Both the position numbers and the translations under genes were made by a program. From positions 434,001-498,000 of the forward strand of contig JAJZUS010000002.1 of NCBI GenBank assembly GCA_021848365.1: DNA of 64,000 bases, written 5' to 3'. A model generated the notes under the pieces. It was not told the origin of the DNA. It worked only from the letters and a program-made list of their open reading frames with translations, and ran no database searches. Shown here one piece after another: positions 31,224 through 40,191 of this stretch. This stretch comes from Actinomycetes bacterium (GTDB lineage Bacteria; Actinomycetota; Acidimicrobiia; Acidimicrobiales; RAAP-2). Each line of letters opens with the position of its first letter. Within the stretch, counting starts at the first letter, position 1.

Positions 31224-31782
31224 GGCCGATCCTCCTCCCGTCTCGGTAGTACTGCCACCCGGTCACGACGGTCATCGCGACGGCGACCCAGATCGTCACC
31301 TCGCCGAGCCACACGTGGTGCGCGAAGATCGGCAGCACGCAGAACGCGATGGCCCAGTCCTGGACGAAGGTCTTCCACTTGGCCAGCCGGCTCGCCGGGA
31401 TCGAGAGGCCCCGCTGGGCGGCGCGCGAGCGATAGACGCTCATCCACACCTCGCGGGCCGTGATGACGAGGGCCGGCACGAGGAACGAGGTCAGCCCGTG
31501 CGGGCGCGAGATGACGATCGCGTAGAGCGATCCGAGGACGAGGACCTTGTCGGCGAGGGGGTCGAGGAAGGCCCCCGAGGTCGTGGTGCCGTGGCGGCGC
31601 GCCACGATGCCGTCGAAGTAGTCCGAGGCCGCAGCGAGGAACCCCACGAGCGAGGTCCACCAGGAGACGCGGTGCACCACGATGAGATAGACGAAGAGCG
31701 GCGAGACGAGGATTCGGAATCCCGTCATGAGGTTCGCGGGGGTGAGCAGGGCCGTCTCCCCGTAGCGCGGCTTCGTGGTCAC
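31213..31782 (-). CDS. pgsA: CDP-diacylglycerol--glycerol-3-phosphate 3-phosphatidyltransferase
   Basis: NLMTGFRILVSPLF; CDP-alcohol phosphotransferase motif DYFDGIVARRHGTTTSGAFLDPLADK. Confidence 0.92.
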   Translation of the reverse strand: MTTKPRYGETALLTPANLMTGFRILVSPLFVYLIVVHRVSWWTSLVGFLAAASDYFDGIVARRHGTTTSGAFLDPLADKVLVLGSLYAIVISRPHGLTSFLVPALVITAREVWMSVYRSRAAQRGLSIPASRLAKWKTFVQDWAIAFCVLPIFAHHVWLGEVTIWVAVAMTVVTGWQYYRDGRRIGRAR

Positions 31783-33077
31783 GCGACGACCGCCTCGAGA
31801 TCAGTCCCGCGACTCGCCACGATGGTCGCCTCGACGAAGGTCCCGACCGGGACCGTCGAGTCCAGGTAGACGACGCCGTCGATCTCGGGACACTCCCTCA
31901 CGCTACGCGCCACGCCCGGAGCGTCGACGAGGAGCCGGGTCCGAGTGCCCACCAACGCGTCCCGACGACGGGCGGTGATGGCGTCCTGGACCTCGCTCGC
32001 CTCGCGCAGACGAGCGAGCGCGAGCTCGCGGTCGACCGCGTCGTCGAGGTCGGCGGCGTAGGTGCCGTCCTCCGCCGAGTAGGTGAAGAAGCCGGCCCAG
32101 TCGAGTTGGGCCTCCTCCAAGAAGTCGAGGAGGCGCGCGTGGTCCTCCTCGGTCTCCCCGGGGTAGCCCAGGATGAAGCTGGAGCGGAAGGTAGCCCGCG
32201 GGTCGCGCCCGCGGGTCGCCGCGATGCGCTCGAGGAAGCGCTCGCCGTCGCCCCAGCGACGCATGCGTCGCAGGAGGGGGCGCGAGACGTGCTGAAGGGA
32301 GAGGTCGAAGTAGGGGACGCCCGTCGCGAGGACGGCGTCGATGAGCGTCGAGGTGAGGCCCGAGGGGTACAGGTACAGGAGGCGGACCCACTCCACCTCC
32401 TCGCGCAGACGAGCCACTAGGTCGACCAGGGGCTGACGCGAGCCCGCCTCGAGCGCCTCGATGGCTCCCGCGCTGCCCCGCTCCCGACGGTCGAGTCCGT
32501 AGCTGGCCAGGTCCTGGGCCACGAGGACGATCTCGCGCGCGCCGCTCGCGGCGAGCGCGCGGGCCTCCTCGAGCACGTCCTCGACGCGTCGCGAGCGCTG
32601 ATCGCCCCGGAAGGAGGGGATCGCGCAGAACCCGCAGCGTCGGTCGCACCCCTCGGCCACCTTCAGATAGGCCCAGGGCGTGGCGCGCGCCGGGCGGGGC
32701 AGGTTCAGGAGATCGAAGGACGGCACCGGTCGTCGGCGCAGCGTGACCGGGGTGACCTCGGGAACGAGGTCGACGCCGAAGCCGGCGACCAGGTCCACCT
32801 CGGGCAGGGCCTCGGCGAGCTCGTCGCCGTAGCGCTCGGCCATGCAACCCGTGACCACCACCCGCGCGCCACCACGACGCCGGTCGACGAGGTCGAGCAC
32901 GGTCTCGATCGACTCCTCGCGCGCGGCCTCGATGAAGGCACAGGTGTTCGCGACGACGAGGTCCGCCTCCTCGGGAGACGCCGCCGGCTCGTAGCCCTGA
33001 CTCGCGAGACGCCCGGCCAGCTTCTCGGAGTCGACGTGGTTCTTCGGACACCCCAGGGTCTCGATGTAGTAGCGCAC
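31779..33077 (-). CDS. rimO: Ribosomal protein S12 methylthiotransferase
   Basis: YIETLGCPKNHVDSEKLAGRL; radical SAM motif CDRRCGFCAIPSFRG. Confidence 0.93.
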   Translation of the reverse strand: MRYYIETLGCPKNHVDSEKLAGRLASQGYEPAASPEEADLVVANTCAFIEAAREESIETVLDLVDRRRGGARVVVTGCMAERYGDELAEALPEVDLVAGFGVDLVPEVTPVTLRRRPVPSFDLLNLPRPARATPWAYLKVAEGCDRRCGFCAIPSFRGDQRSRRVEDVLEEARALAASGAREIVLVAQDLASYGLDRRERGSAGAIEALEAGSRQPLVDLVARLREEVEWVRLLYLYPSGLTSTLIDAVLATGVPYFDLSLQHVSRPLLRRMRRWGDGERFLERIAATRGRDPRATFRSSFILGYPGETEEDHARLLDFLEEAQLDWAGFFTYSAEDGTYAADLDDAVDRELALARLREASEVQDAITARRRDALVGTRTRLLVDAPGVARSVRECPEIDGVVYLDSTVPVGTFVEATIVASRGTDLEAVVA

Positions 33078-33124
33078 GACGCCTCCGAACGTGACGACAC
33101 CGAGCGCTGGGCGCTCGGTGTCGG

Positions 33125-33218
33125 TGGCGGAGAGGGAGGGATTCGAACCCTCGGGCCCGCGTTAACGGGCCGCATTCTTAGCAGGAATGTGGTTTAAACC
33201 TGACTCACCCACCTCTCC
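33125..33218 (-). tRNA. tRNA-Ser (GCT anticodon), CCA encoded
   Basis: Acceptor GGAGAGG/CCTCTCC, anticodon stem-loop CATTC-CTGCTAA-GAATG, long variable arm GGCCCGTTAACGCGGGCC, T-arm GGGTTCGAATCCC, 3' G-CCA at 33128-33125. Confidence 0.93.
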
Positions 33219-33303
33219 CAGCGCCTCCGACTCTAGTGGCTCGCGATGCTCGAGGGAATCCCGTCGGACGGGCCGTCCCGCATAGTGCGACGCGGGTGGC
33301 CGT

Positions 33304-33768
33304 TCAGGACGCGCGAGCGCGGACCTCGGGCAGGCGCTCGACCAGCTCGAAGAGCTCGCGGTCGCGGTCCCAGGTGAGGTGGTGGCGAACCTGGTCGAAC
33401 GGGAGCCACACCAGCTCGTCGACCTCGTCGTTCGGGGCAAACTCCCCGTCGCTCACCTCCATGAGGTAGTAGGCGACGATCTTCGGCTTGCCCTTGCGGT
33501 GGGTGTAGTTGGTCGTGCCCACGAAGCGCACGACGCGACACTGCATACCGGTCTCCTCGAAGACCTCGCGCACGGCGGCCTGCTCGAAGGTCTCGCCCTG
33601 GTCGAGCTTGCCCTTGGGGAAGGTCCAGTCGCCGCGCGCCTCGCGGTAGACGCAGGCGACCTCGACGTGGCCCGCCGACACGAACCGGATCACGACCCCC
33701 CCGGCCGCCCGGATCAGGTCGTCGGGCGCGTCGCGGGGGACGATGAGCTCACCGGTCACGAGATGCAC
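33304..33768 (-). CDS. NUDIX hydrolase
   Basis: Nudix box GKLDQGETFEQAAVREVFEETGM. Confidence 0.92.
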   Translation of the reverse strand: MHLVTGELIVPRDAPDDLIRAAGGVVIRFVSAGHVEVACVYREARGDWTFPKGKLDQGETFEQAAVREVFEETGMQCRVVRFVGTTNYTHRKGKPKIVAYYLMEVSDGEFAPNDEVDELVWLPFDQVRHHLTWDRDRELFELVERLPEVRARAS

Positions 33769-33848
33769 ATCCGTGACCGTAGAGCGCGCGTCACGTCAGC
33801 GCCAGCATCGCGAAGGGGTGCGGAAAGCACGTTCGTAGAGTAGTGAAA

Positions 33849-34625
33849 ATGCTCGCCACCACCGTCCCCCTCGCCGAACGCCTCGCCCTCTACGGCCTGG
33901 CGGGCGTCGCCGCGGGCGTGGCGAACGGCGTCGCCGGTGGGGGCACCTTCATCACCTTCCCCACGATGCTCGCCCTCGGGGTCCCGGCCCTGCAGGCCAA
34001 CGTGTCGTCGACGGTGGGGGTCCTACCGAGTTACCTCGGCGGGATCCGCGGATTCCGCCAGGAGATCTCGCGTCACGGTGCACTCGTGCGCTCACTGCTC
34101 CCCGCCTGCCTCGCCGGCACGCTCGTGGGAACGGCCCTCCTCCTCGGCGGCTCGTCGCTCACGTTCGAGCGGGTGATCCCCTGGCTCATCGGCGTCGCCA
34201 CGATCGTCTACGGGCTGAGCCCGATGATCACGCGCCGCCTCGCGCACCTCGACCACCAGCACCCCGCCCGTCAGCGCGTCGTCGTCGGAGGGGTCTTCCT
34301 CGCCTCGATCTACGGCGGCTACTTCGGGGCGGGACTGGGCATCGTGCTGCTGGCGATCCTCGCCGTGGCCCTCCCGCTGGAGATCGGCGCCCTCCAGGGG
34401 ATCCGCAACGTCCTCTCCCTCGTGATCAACGTCGTCGCGGCGATCGTCTTCCTGGCGCGCGGTCACCTGGCCCAGGCGGCCGTCTACCCCATGCTCGCGG
34501 GCACGCTGGTCGGCGGATGGCTCGGGACGATCGCCATCCAGCGGATGCGGCCCGTCATGGTGCGTCTCGTCATCGTCGCGATCGGCGTCGTCACCACGGT
34601 GCACCTGGCCCTCAGCTATCGGTAG
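33849..34625 (+). CDS. TSUP (TauE/SafE) family anion permease
   Basis: GVAAGVANGVAGGGTFITFPTMLALGVPALQANVSSTVGVLPSYLGG. Confidence 0.88.
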   Translation: MLATTVPLAERLALYGLAGVAAGVANGVAGGGTFITFPTMLALGVPALQANVSSTVGVLPSYLGGIRGFRQEISRHGALVRSLLPACLAGTLVGTALLLGGSSLTFERVIPWLIGVATIVYGLSPMITRRLAHLDHQHPARQRVVVGGVFLASIYGGYFGAGLGIVLLAILAVALPLEIGALQGIRNVLSLVINVVAAIVFLARGHLAQAAVYPMLAGTLVGGWLGTIAIQRMRPVMVRLVIVAIGVVTTVHLALSYR

Positions 34626-34665
34626 GGCCGGTCGGTAATTCCGACTATTCCGATAGACTTACTCC

Positions 34666-35172
34666 ATGAGGCGCCTCTTCTCCTTCCCCAACCCGGTCAA
34701 CGACGCCGCCGCCCGCACGGTGGCGCTCGGGGTGGTCGTGATGTCGCTGCTCGCCCTCACCGTGACACGCTGGGCACTGGTGCCGCTCGCCTACGGCTTC
34801 GCCGCCCGCGTGGCGACCGGCCCGACCCTCTCACCGCTCGGCCAGTTCGCCACCCGGATCGCGGCGCCGCGCCTCTCCCGCTGGCGCCGTGAGGTCGCGG
34901 GGCCGCCCAAGCGCTTCGCCCAGGCCATCGGCACCGTGCTCACCCTCGCCTGCGCGGCGACGTGGTGGGCGGCCGGCTGGGACGTCGCGCGGTGGATCCT
35001 CGTCCCCCTCGTCGCCGCCGCCTCGCTCGAGGGGTTCTTCGGCTACTGCGTGGGGTGCGCCCTCTTCGGGGGACTGATCCGATACGGCCTCATCCCCGAG
35101 AGCGTCTGCGCCGAGTGCGGCGACCTGCGCCAGCGCTTCGCCGCCGCCGGCTTCCCCCCGCCCGAGGTGTGA
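34666..35172 (+). CDS. DUF4395 family membrane protein
   Basis: FPNPVNDAAARTVA...RFAQAIGTVLTLACA...EGFFGYCVGCALFGGLIRYGLIP. Confidence 0.82.
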   Translation: MRRLFSFPNPVNDAAARTVALGVVVMSLLALTVTRWALVPLAYGFAARVATGPTLSPLGQFATRIAAPRLSRWRREVAGPPKRFAQAIGTVLTLACAATWWAAGWDVARWILVPLVAAASLEGFFGYCVGCALFGGLIRYGLIPESVCAECGDLRQRFAAAGFPPPEV

Positions 35173-35208
35173 AGCCGATTCGGGGTCCCGGTTCCCTAGG
35201 CTGAGCCC

Positions 35209-37536
35209 ATGGTCGCCCCCCGTCGCTGGTCCCGCCTGATCGTCCCCGCCGTCCTCGTTCTCGCCGGGACGGCGACGCCCCTGGTCGCCCGCGCCGCCGA
35301 GCCCCGCCTCGTCGTCTCGAGCCCCGCCCCCGTTCCCGCGGGCGACGCCGTCGTCACGCCCCCGACGACGGGGACCTTCGACGTGGCCCTGCGGCAACCC
35401 AACGCCGCGGCGCTCCGGTCGTTCCTCACCGCCCTCACCACCCCCGGATCACCCGACTACCGGCACTTCCTCACGACCGCCCAGTTCGCCGAGCGCTTCG
35501 GTGCTCCGGCGAGCGAGGCGGCGGCGGTCCGCGAGTACTTCACCTCCTTCGGCCTCCGGGTCGGTCCCCTCAGCCGCGGCCACATCCTGCTGCACGTCTC
35601 GGGCCCGTCGAGCGCGATCTCGCACGCCTTCGCCACCTCGCTGATCGGCGTGCGGCGCGCCGACCACTCGGTGGCTGCCCAGTTCGGCGCGCCGGCGACC
35701 CTGCCGTCGTCGATCGCCCACGACGTCGCCGCCATCGCGGGGCTCGACACGGTCGTCGCCCCCCATGCGCAGAGCCTGCGCCACTACAGCGCCGGAGCGC
35801 ACGTGACGACCCCCACCACCTGCGGCCCGGCGACGGGTGGCGCCGCGCCCACCAGCACTACGCCCAACAGCCTCGGCGGCTACACGCTCCAGCAGCAGGC
35901 GCAGCTCTACGGACTGTCGAACGTCTACGCGAAGGGCTACGACGGCACCGGTCAGACGATCGCCGTCTACGAGCTGGAGGGATACAACGCGAGCGACGTC
36001 GCGACCTTCGCCCAGTGCTACGGGCTCTCGCCCAGCATCACCAACGTGAGCGTCGACGGAGCGTCGTCCGCGGGCAACGGCAACGAGGCGACCCTCGACA
36101 TCGAAGAGGCGCTAGGCCTCGCCCCGGGGGCGTCGATCGTCGTCTACACGGGCCCGAACAACAGCGCGGGGCCGACCGACATCTACCAGCAGATCGCCGA
36201 CGACAACACCGCGTCGATCGTGACCACGTCGTGGGGGACGTGTGAGGCCGACCCGAACGGAGCCCCCGGCGCCGAGCAGGCGATCTTCGAGCAGATGGCC
36301 GCCCAGGGCCAGACCGTCGTCGCCGCCGCCGGCGACAACGGCTCTTCCGACTGCAACGGCATCGTGAACAACCAACCGGCCGTCGACGACCCGGCCTCCC
36401 AGCCCTTCGTGACCGGGGTGGGCGGCCTGTCGGTCACCAACATCGCGCCGCTCACCCAGACCGTCTGGAACGACGCGGCCGGGTCGGCCGGATCGGGCAG
36501 CGGCGGAGGCGGCATCTCCCAGATCTGGTCGCGTCCCTCGTGGCAGACCGCTCCCGGCATCACCTCGAGCGAGACCATGCGCCTGGTGCCCGACCTGTCG
36601 GTCATGGGTGACCCCGCGACGGGCTTCATCGAGTACTTCCCGACGAACGGGTCGCCGAGTTGGGGCAGCATCGGCGGGACCTCGATCGGCTCGCCCATCG
36701 TCGCCTCCATGCTGGCGGTCGGAGCGCAGTCCTGCGGAACGGCGCGTCTCGGATTCGTGAACCCGTCCCTCTACCGGATGGCGACGACCGGATACGTGGA
36801 CGTGACGACGGGCAACAACGACCTCTACGGCGTCGGCGTCTACAACGCCGGACCGGGCTACGACATGGCCTCGGGTCTCGGCAGCCCCAATCCGCAGACC
36901 TTCTACGCCGGACTGTGCCCCTCGGCCCTCGACGCCGCGAAGACGATCGGGACGGTCTCGAGCTCGCGCGTCGCGACGAACGCCACCTCCACCGTCTCGT
37001 TCACGCTGCAGGACCAGAGCGCCCAGCCCATGACGAACCTCCTCGTGTCGGTCGACGCCACCGCGGCGTCGGGCCGGGTGATCCTCAACGGGGACCCGTC
37101 CTCGATCACCGGGAGCGGTCAGGCCCACTACTCGGTCACCACGAACGCCGCGGGCACCGGCTCGGTCACCGTCGCGAACTCGGTCCCGGGACCGGTCACG
37201 GTGAACGTCAGCTACCAGAGCCAGCCCCTCTACTCGACGGTGATCACCGTCCTCGCGAGCGGGGCGACACCCCTGCCGCGCGCCGCCGTCTCCCGCGTCG
37301 CGGGGCTGACGCGGGCCGCGCGGGTCAGCGTGCGCCCGCCCCAGCTGCCCGCCGGTCAGTCGGTGACGCGCTACCAGTATTCGCTGAACGGCGGAGCCAA
37401 CTGGGTGAGCGTCACCACGGCGACCTTCACGATCCCGCGCCTCGCGCCGGGCGTTCACCGCGTCATCGTCCGCTACCTGGTGGGCTCGCGAGCGAGCGCC
37501 GTCTCCGCTCCGGTACGCGTGGCGGTCCGCTCGTAG
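35209..37536 (+). CDS. Secreted S53 (sedolisin/pro-kumamolisin) peptidase with C-terminal Ig-like region
   Basis: Signal peptide; propeptide FDVALRQPNAAALRSFLTAL..YRHFLTTAQFAERFGAP; catalytic EATLD, AAAGDNGSSD, GGTSIGSPI. Confidence 0.92.
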   Translation: MVAPRRWSRLIVPAVLVLAGTATPLVARAAEPRLVVSSPAPVPAGDAVVTPPTTGTFDVALRQPNAAALRSFLTALTTPGSPDYRHFLTTAQFAERFGAPASEAAAVREYFTSFGLRVGPLSRGHILLHVSGPSSAISHAFATSLIGVRRADHSVAAQFGAPATLPSSIAHDVAAIAGLDTVVAPHAQSLRHYSAGAHVTTPTTCGPATGGAAPTSTTPNSLGGYTLQQQAQLYGLSNVYAKGYDGTGQTIAVYELEGYNASDVATFAQCYGLSPSITNVSVDGASSAGNGNEATLDIEEALGLAPGASIVVYTGPNNSAGPTDIYQQIADDNTASIVTTSWGTCEADPNGAPGAEQAIFEQMAAQGQTVVAAAGDNGSSDCNGIVNNQPAVDDPASQPFVTGVGGLSVTNIAPLTQTVWNDAAGSAGSGSGGGGISQIWSRPSWQTAPGITSSETMRLVPDLSVMGDPATGFIEYFPTNGSPSWGSIGGTSIGSPIVASMLAVGAQSCGTARLGFVNPSLYRMATTGYVDVTTGNNDLYGVGVYNAGPGYDMASGLGSPNPQTFYAGLCPSALDAAKTIGTVSSSRVATNATSTVSFTLQDQSAQPMTNLLVSVDATAASGRVILNGDPSSITGSGQAHYSVTTNAAGTGSVTVANSVPGPVTVNVSYQSQPLYSTVITVLASGATPLPRAAVSRVAGLTRAARVSVRPPQLPAGQSVTRYQYSLNGGANWVSVTTATFTIPRLAPGVHRVIVRYLVGSRASAVSAPVRVAVRS

Positions 37537-37606
37537 GGTCTCCCACCCCCTGCACCGAGCCGTCCCTAGACTGAGTGGGTCCCGCACTTCGCGCGTCATC
37601 CCCATC

Positions 37607-39835
37607 ATGAGGAATTCCGCACGCATCCGGCGCAGCGTTCTGGCGCTCGCGGCTCTCGCGGCCGGGCTCGTCGGCGTCACGCCGAGCCCGGCCAACTCCG
37701 TGACGGCCGCCCCCGCTCCGCTCCCCCTCTACCAATTCGTCAACTCGGGATCGGGTCCGCTGCCCTGGAACGCGGCCTCGCTCGCGGCCCAGACGGGTGG
37801 GGGCCTCATGGTGGGAGGCCCCCACGGGACCCAGAGCGCGACGACCGGGGCCCTCGCCTACCGGACCTCGACCGGGGACGTCGCGGTGGCGACGGTCGGG
37901 GCGTCCGGAGTGACGAACTGGCAGGACCTCTTCGCAAGCCAGATCGTGGCGGGCACTCCGGCCGCCGACCCCGTGCCCCTCATCGACCCCTCGGGCAACG
38001 TCGACGCCCTCTACGTGGACACGACGGGCCACCTCGTCCTCCTCTCACCGAACGACCCCGTGACGCCCACGTGGCTACACCTCCACGCCGGGGCGGCCTG
38101 GCGACCCGAGGTCGCGACCGACCTCACCGCCATAACCGGCGTCTCGGCGGCGGCCGGACTCCCGAGCGTGTCCGTGAACGGCTCCGTCGCCACCATCGCC
38201 TTCCGCACCACCCAGGGCACGGTGGCACTGCTCACCCTCACCTGGGGGGCGGGCGAGACGATCCCGGGCGTCCCCGCTCCGGCTATCGACCTCGTCGCCC
38301 TCACCGGGGGGCCGTCGGTGACGAGCGATCCCGTCATCATCCCGGGCCCGATCCCGGCCGTCGCCGCGGTGACGACGGCCCACCACCTCGTCGTGTTCTC
38401 CCAGTCGGTCGCGGGCGCCTGGGTGTACCAGGACCTCACACAGATCACCCGCGGACCGGCCGTGAACGGCCCCCTCGTCACCGGCTCGTCGAGCGTCAGC
38501 GTCTACGTGGCGGGACTGACGGCGGGAGGGAACGCCACCCTCTTCGCCGCTCCGCTCACGAGCTTCAACTCTGCCGGGGCGATCTCCAACGGACCTCCCG
38601 TCACGACGACGACGTCCGTCGGACAGCTCGCACGTCGCGCCCACGCGGGAACGCCCGCCACCTCGACCACGACCACCGTTCCCCCGACCACCACGACCAC
38701 CACGACCACCGTTCCCCCGACCACCACGACCACGCTGCCGACGCCGAGTAGCACCTACCCGTGGACCGTCCTCAACGTCACCGGTGACGCACCGGGTTCG
38801 CCACCCCTCACCGGATCCCTCTACATGGCGGTCGCCCCCTCGGGTCAGGTGACGATCGCCGGTGGGGCGGCCAACTGGGGCGACCTCTTCACGCTCACCA
38901 GCCCGAACGGCGTCTCCTCCTGGATCGCGACCGACGTCTCGGTCACGGCCGGCAACGGGGCCCGAACGGTGGGGTCGGTCGTGACCGGCGTCGTCGTGGG
39001 CGGCGTCCTCAGCCTCTTCGCGGCGGGCATCAGCGCGCCGCCCCCCCAGGGGGTGGGCGTCTACGCGATCCCCTCGGCCAAGTGGACCCAGGCGGCCCTC
39101 GACGGCTGGCCGATCCTCAGCGAGACGGGGGGCCTCGGCACCACGTCCTCCCCGTGGGTCGGCTGGGTCGGGACGAAGAGCCTGACCTCGTCGTCCGACT
39201 ACGTCATGGGTCAGAGCATCTACTCGGCCCACAAGCGCGTGACGTGGCTCTCCTTCTGGACCGTCAGCGGACCCCTGTCGGGTGAGGCGCTCGCCCCGGC
39301 CACCTACTACCGTCACGGCTTCGCCGCCGGCGCGTGGGTCGCGACCCAGATCGACGCCTACCGGGCCAGTGGCCTCGGGCTGAAGCCCGACTGGGTGATC
39401 CTCGACCCCGAGGGCTACCCCGACGCGCACTCGGGCCTCGACGCCCCCGGGGGGGCCACCACCGCGACGATGGCCACCTACACCGGCTACTGGTCGGCCA
39501 TGGTGAAGGGCTGGGCCCAGGGGATCGCGTCCGTCGACCCGTCACTCAACCCGGGCGTCTACGCCTCGCAGTCGGAGTACCGGAACTACCACCTGGCCGG
39601 ACTGCCCTACCCGGTCTTCGAGGCGCTGGCCTTCAGCGGTGGCGGCCCGGTGCCGATCGCCGGAGCCCACGGAAGCAACATCCGCGGCTTCATCGCCTTC
39701 AGCGCGGCGTGCTCTCCCGCGACGACGCTCCAGTCGGAGACCTCCACGCTTCTCACCTCGCCGTGGGGCGGCCAGTTCAACACGCTGCAGTTCAACGCCG
39801 GCGTGTACTGCCCACCCCCCGGGAACCTAGGCTGA
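37607..39835 (+). CDS. Secreted multidomain protein: N-terminal repeat/propeller-like region, Thr-Pro linker, C-terminal putative glycoside-hydrolase-like (DUF1906/GH25-like) domain
   Basis: Signal peptide; TTTTVPPTTTTTTTTVPPTTTTT linker; KPDWVILDPEGYPD..GWAQGIASVDPSLNPGVYASQSEY pattern resembling lysozyme-like TIM barrels (family call tentative). Confidence 0.6.
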   Translation: MRNSARIRRSVLALAALAAGLVGVTPSPANSVTAAPAPLPLYQFVNSGSGPLPWNAASLAAQTGGGLMVGGPHGTQSATTGALAYRTSTGDVAVATVGASGVTNWQDLFASQIVAGTPAADPVPLIDPSGNVDALYVDTTGHLVLLSPNDPVTPTWLHLHAGAAWRPEVATDLTAITGVSAAAGLPSVSVNGSVATIAFRTTQGTVALLTLTWGAGETIPGVPAPAIDLVALTGGPSVTSDPVIIPGPIPAVAAVTTAHHLVVFSQSVAGAWVYQDLTQITRGPAVNGPLVTGSSSVSVYVAGLTAGGNATLFAAPLTSFNSAGAISNGPPVTTTTSVGQLARRAHAGTPATSTTTTVPPTTTTTTTTVPPTTTTTLPTPSSTYPWTVLNVTGDAPGSPPLTGSLYMAVAPSGQVTIAGGAANWGDLFTLTSPNGVSSWIATDVSVTAGNGARTVGSVVTGVVVGGVLSLFAAGISAPPPQGVGVYAIPSAKWTQAALDGWPILSETGGLGTTSSPWVGWVGTKSLTSSSDYVMGQSIYSAHKRVTWLSFWTVSGPLSGEALAPATYYRHGFAAGAWVATQIDAYRASGLGLKPDWVILDPEGYPDAHSGLDAPGGATTATMATYTGYWSAMVKGWAQGIASVDPSLNPGVYASQSEYRNYHLAGLPYPVFEALAFSGGGPVPIAGAHGSNIRGFIAFSAACSPATTLQSETSTLLTSPWGGQFNTLQFNAGVYCPPPGNLG
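38664..38733 (+). repeat. 33-bp-period direct repeat encoding the Thr/Pro linker
   Basis: CCACGACCACCGTTCCCCCGACCACCACGACCAC occurs twice, GTT at 38678 and 38711. Confidence 0.8.
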
Positions 39836-39839
39836 GCCC

Positions 39840-40043
39840 GTGGAGGATCGCGAGAATCCCGACCTGCGAGGGCGGCTCCGTCAGCTGGCCCAGCCCCTCG
39901 TCGACACCCTCGATTCTCGGCTGAGGGCCCAGGTGGACGCCCGCGTCGACGAGATCCTGCGGGACCGGCTCGCCGTGATCGAGCGCGCGGTCGCCGACCT
40001 CGACCGCGCCGTGCGCGAGCTCCAGGCCCGCCTCGACGGCTAG
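39840..40043 (+). CDS. Small hypothetical protein (67 aa), predicted helical/coiled coil
   Basis: GTG start 6 nt after TAGGCT; MEDRENPDLRGRLRQLAQPLVDTLDSRLRAQVDARVDEILRDRLAVIERAVADLDRAVRELQARLDG heptad-like. Confidence 0.65.
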   Translation: MEDRENPDLRGRLRQLAQPLVDTLDSRLRAQVDARVDEILRDRLAVIERAVADLDRAVRELQARLDG

Positions 40044-40147
40044 CGCGCCGATCGGCGCGCGCGGTCGCGTCGCCACGCCCAGCGCACCACGAGCACGCTC
40101 AGCACCACGACCGCGATCACGAAGATCCCGAAGACGACGGCGAACAC
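40040..40147 (-). CDS. Small single-TM protein (35 aa), not in the supplied ORF track
   Basis: VFAVVFGIFVIAVVVLSVLVVRWAWRRDRARRSAR; GTG start 6 nt downstream of TAGCGT (minus strand 40154-40159). Confidence 0.6.
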   Translation of the reverse strand: MFAVVFGIFVIAVVVLSVLVVRWAWRRDRARRSAR

Positions 40148-40191
40148 GGCGCCACGCTAGTGCCGTCACACCCCGGGGGCACTCTGGACGT

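Noticed and set aside
33162-33440. 92-aa minus ORF covering the tRNA-Ser(GCT) gene
   Set aside because: Overlaps a tRNA and the NUDIX gene antisense/out of frame; composition not protein-like
38664-38733. Possible CRISPR-like repeat
   Set aside because: Only two units, no spacers, in-frame within a Thr/Pro linker of a secreted protein
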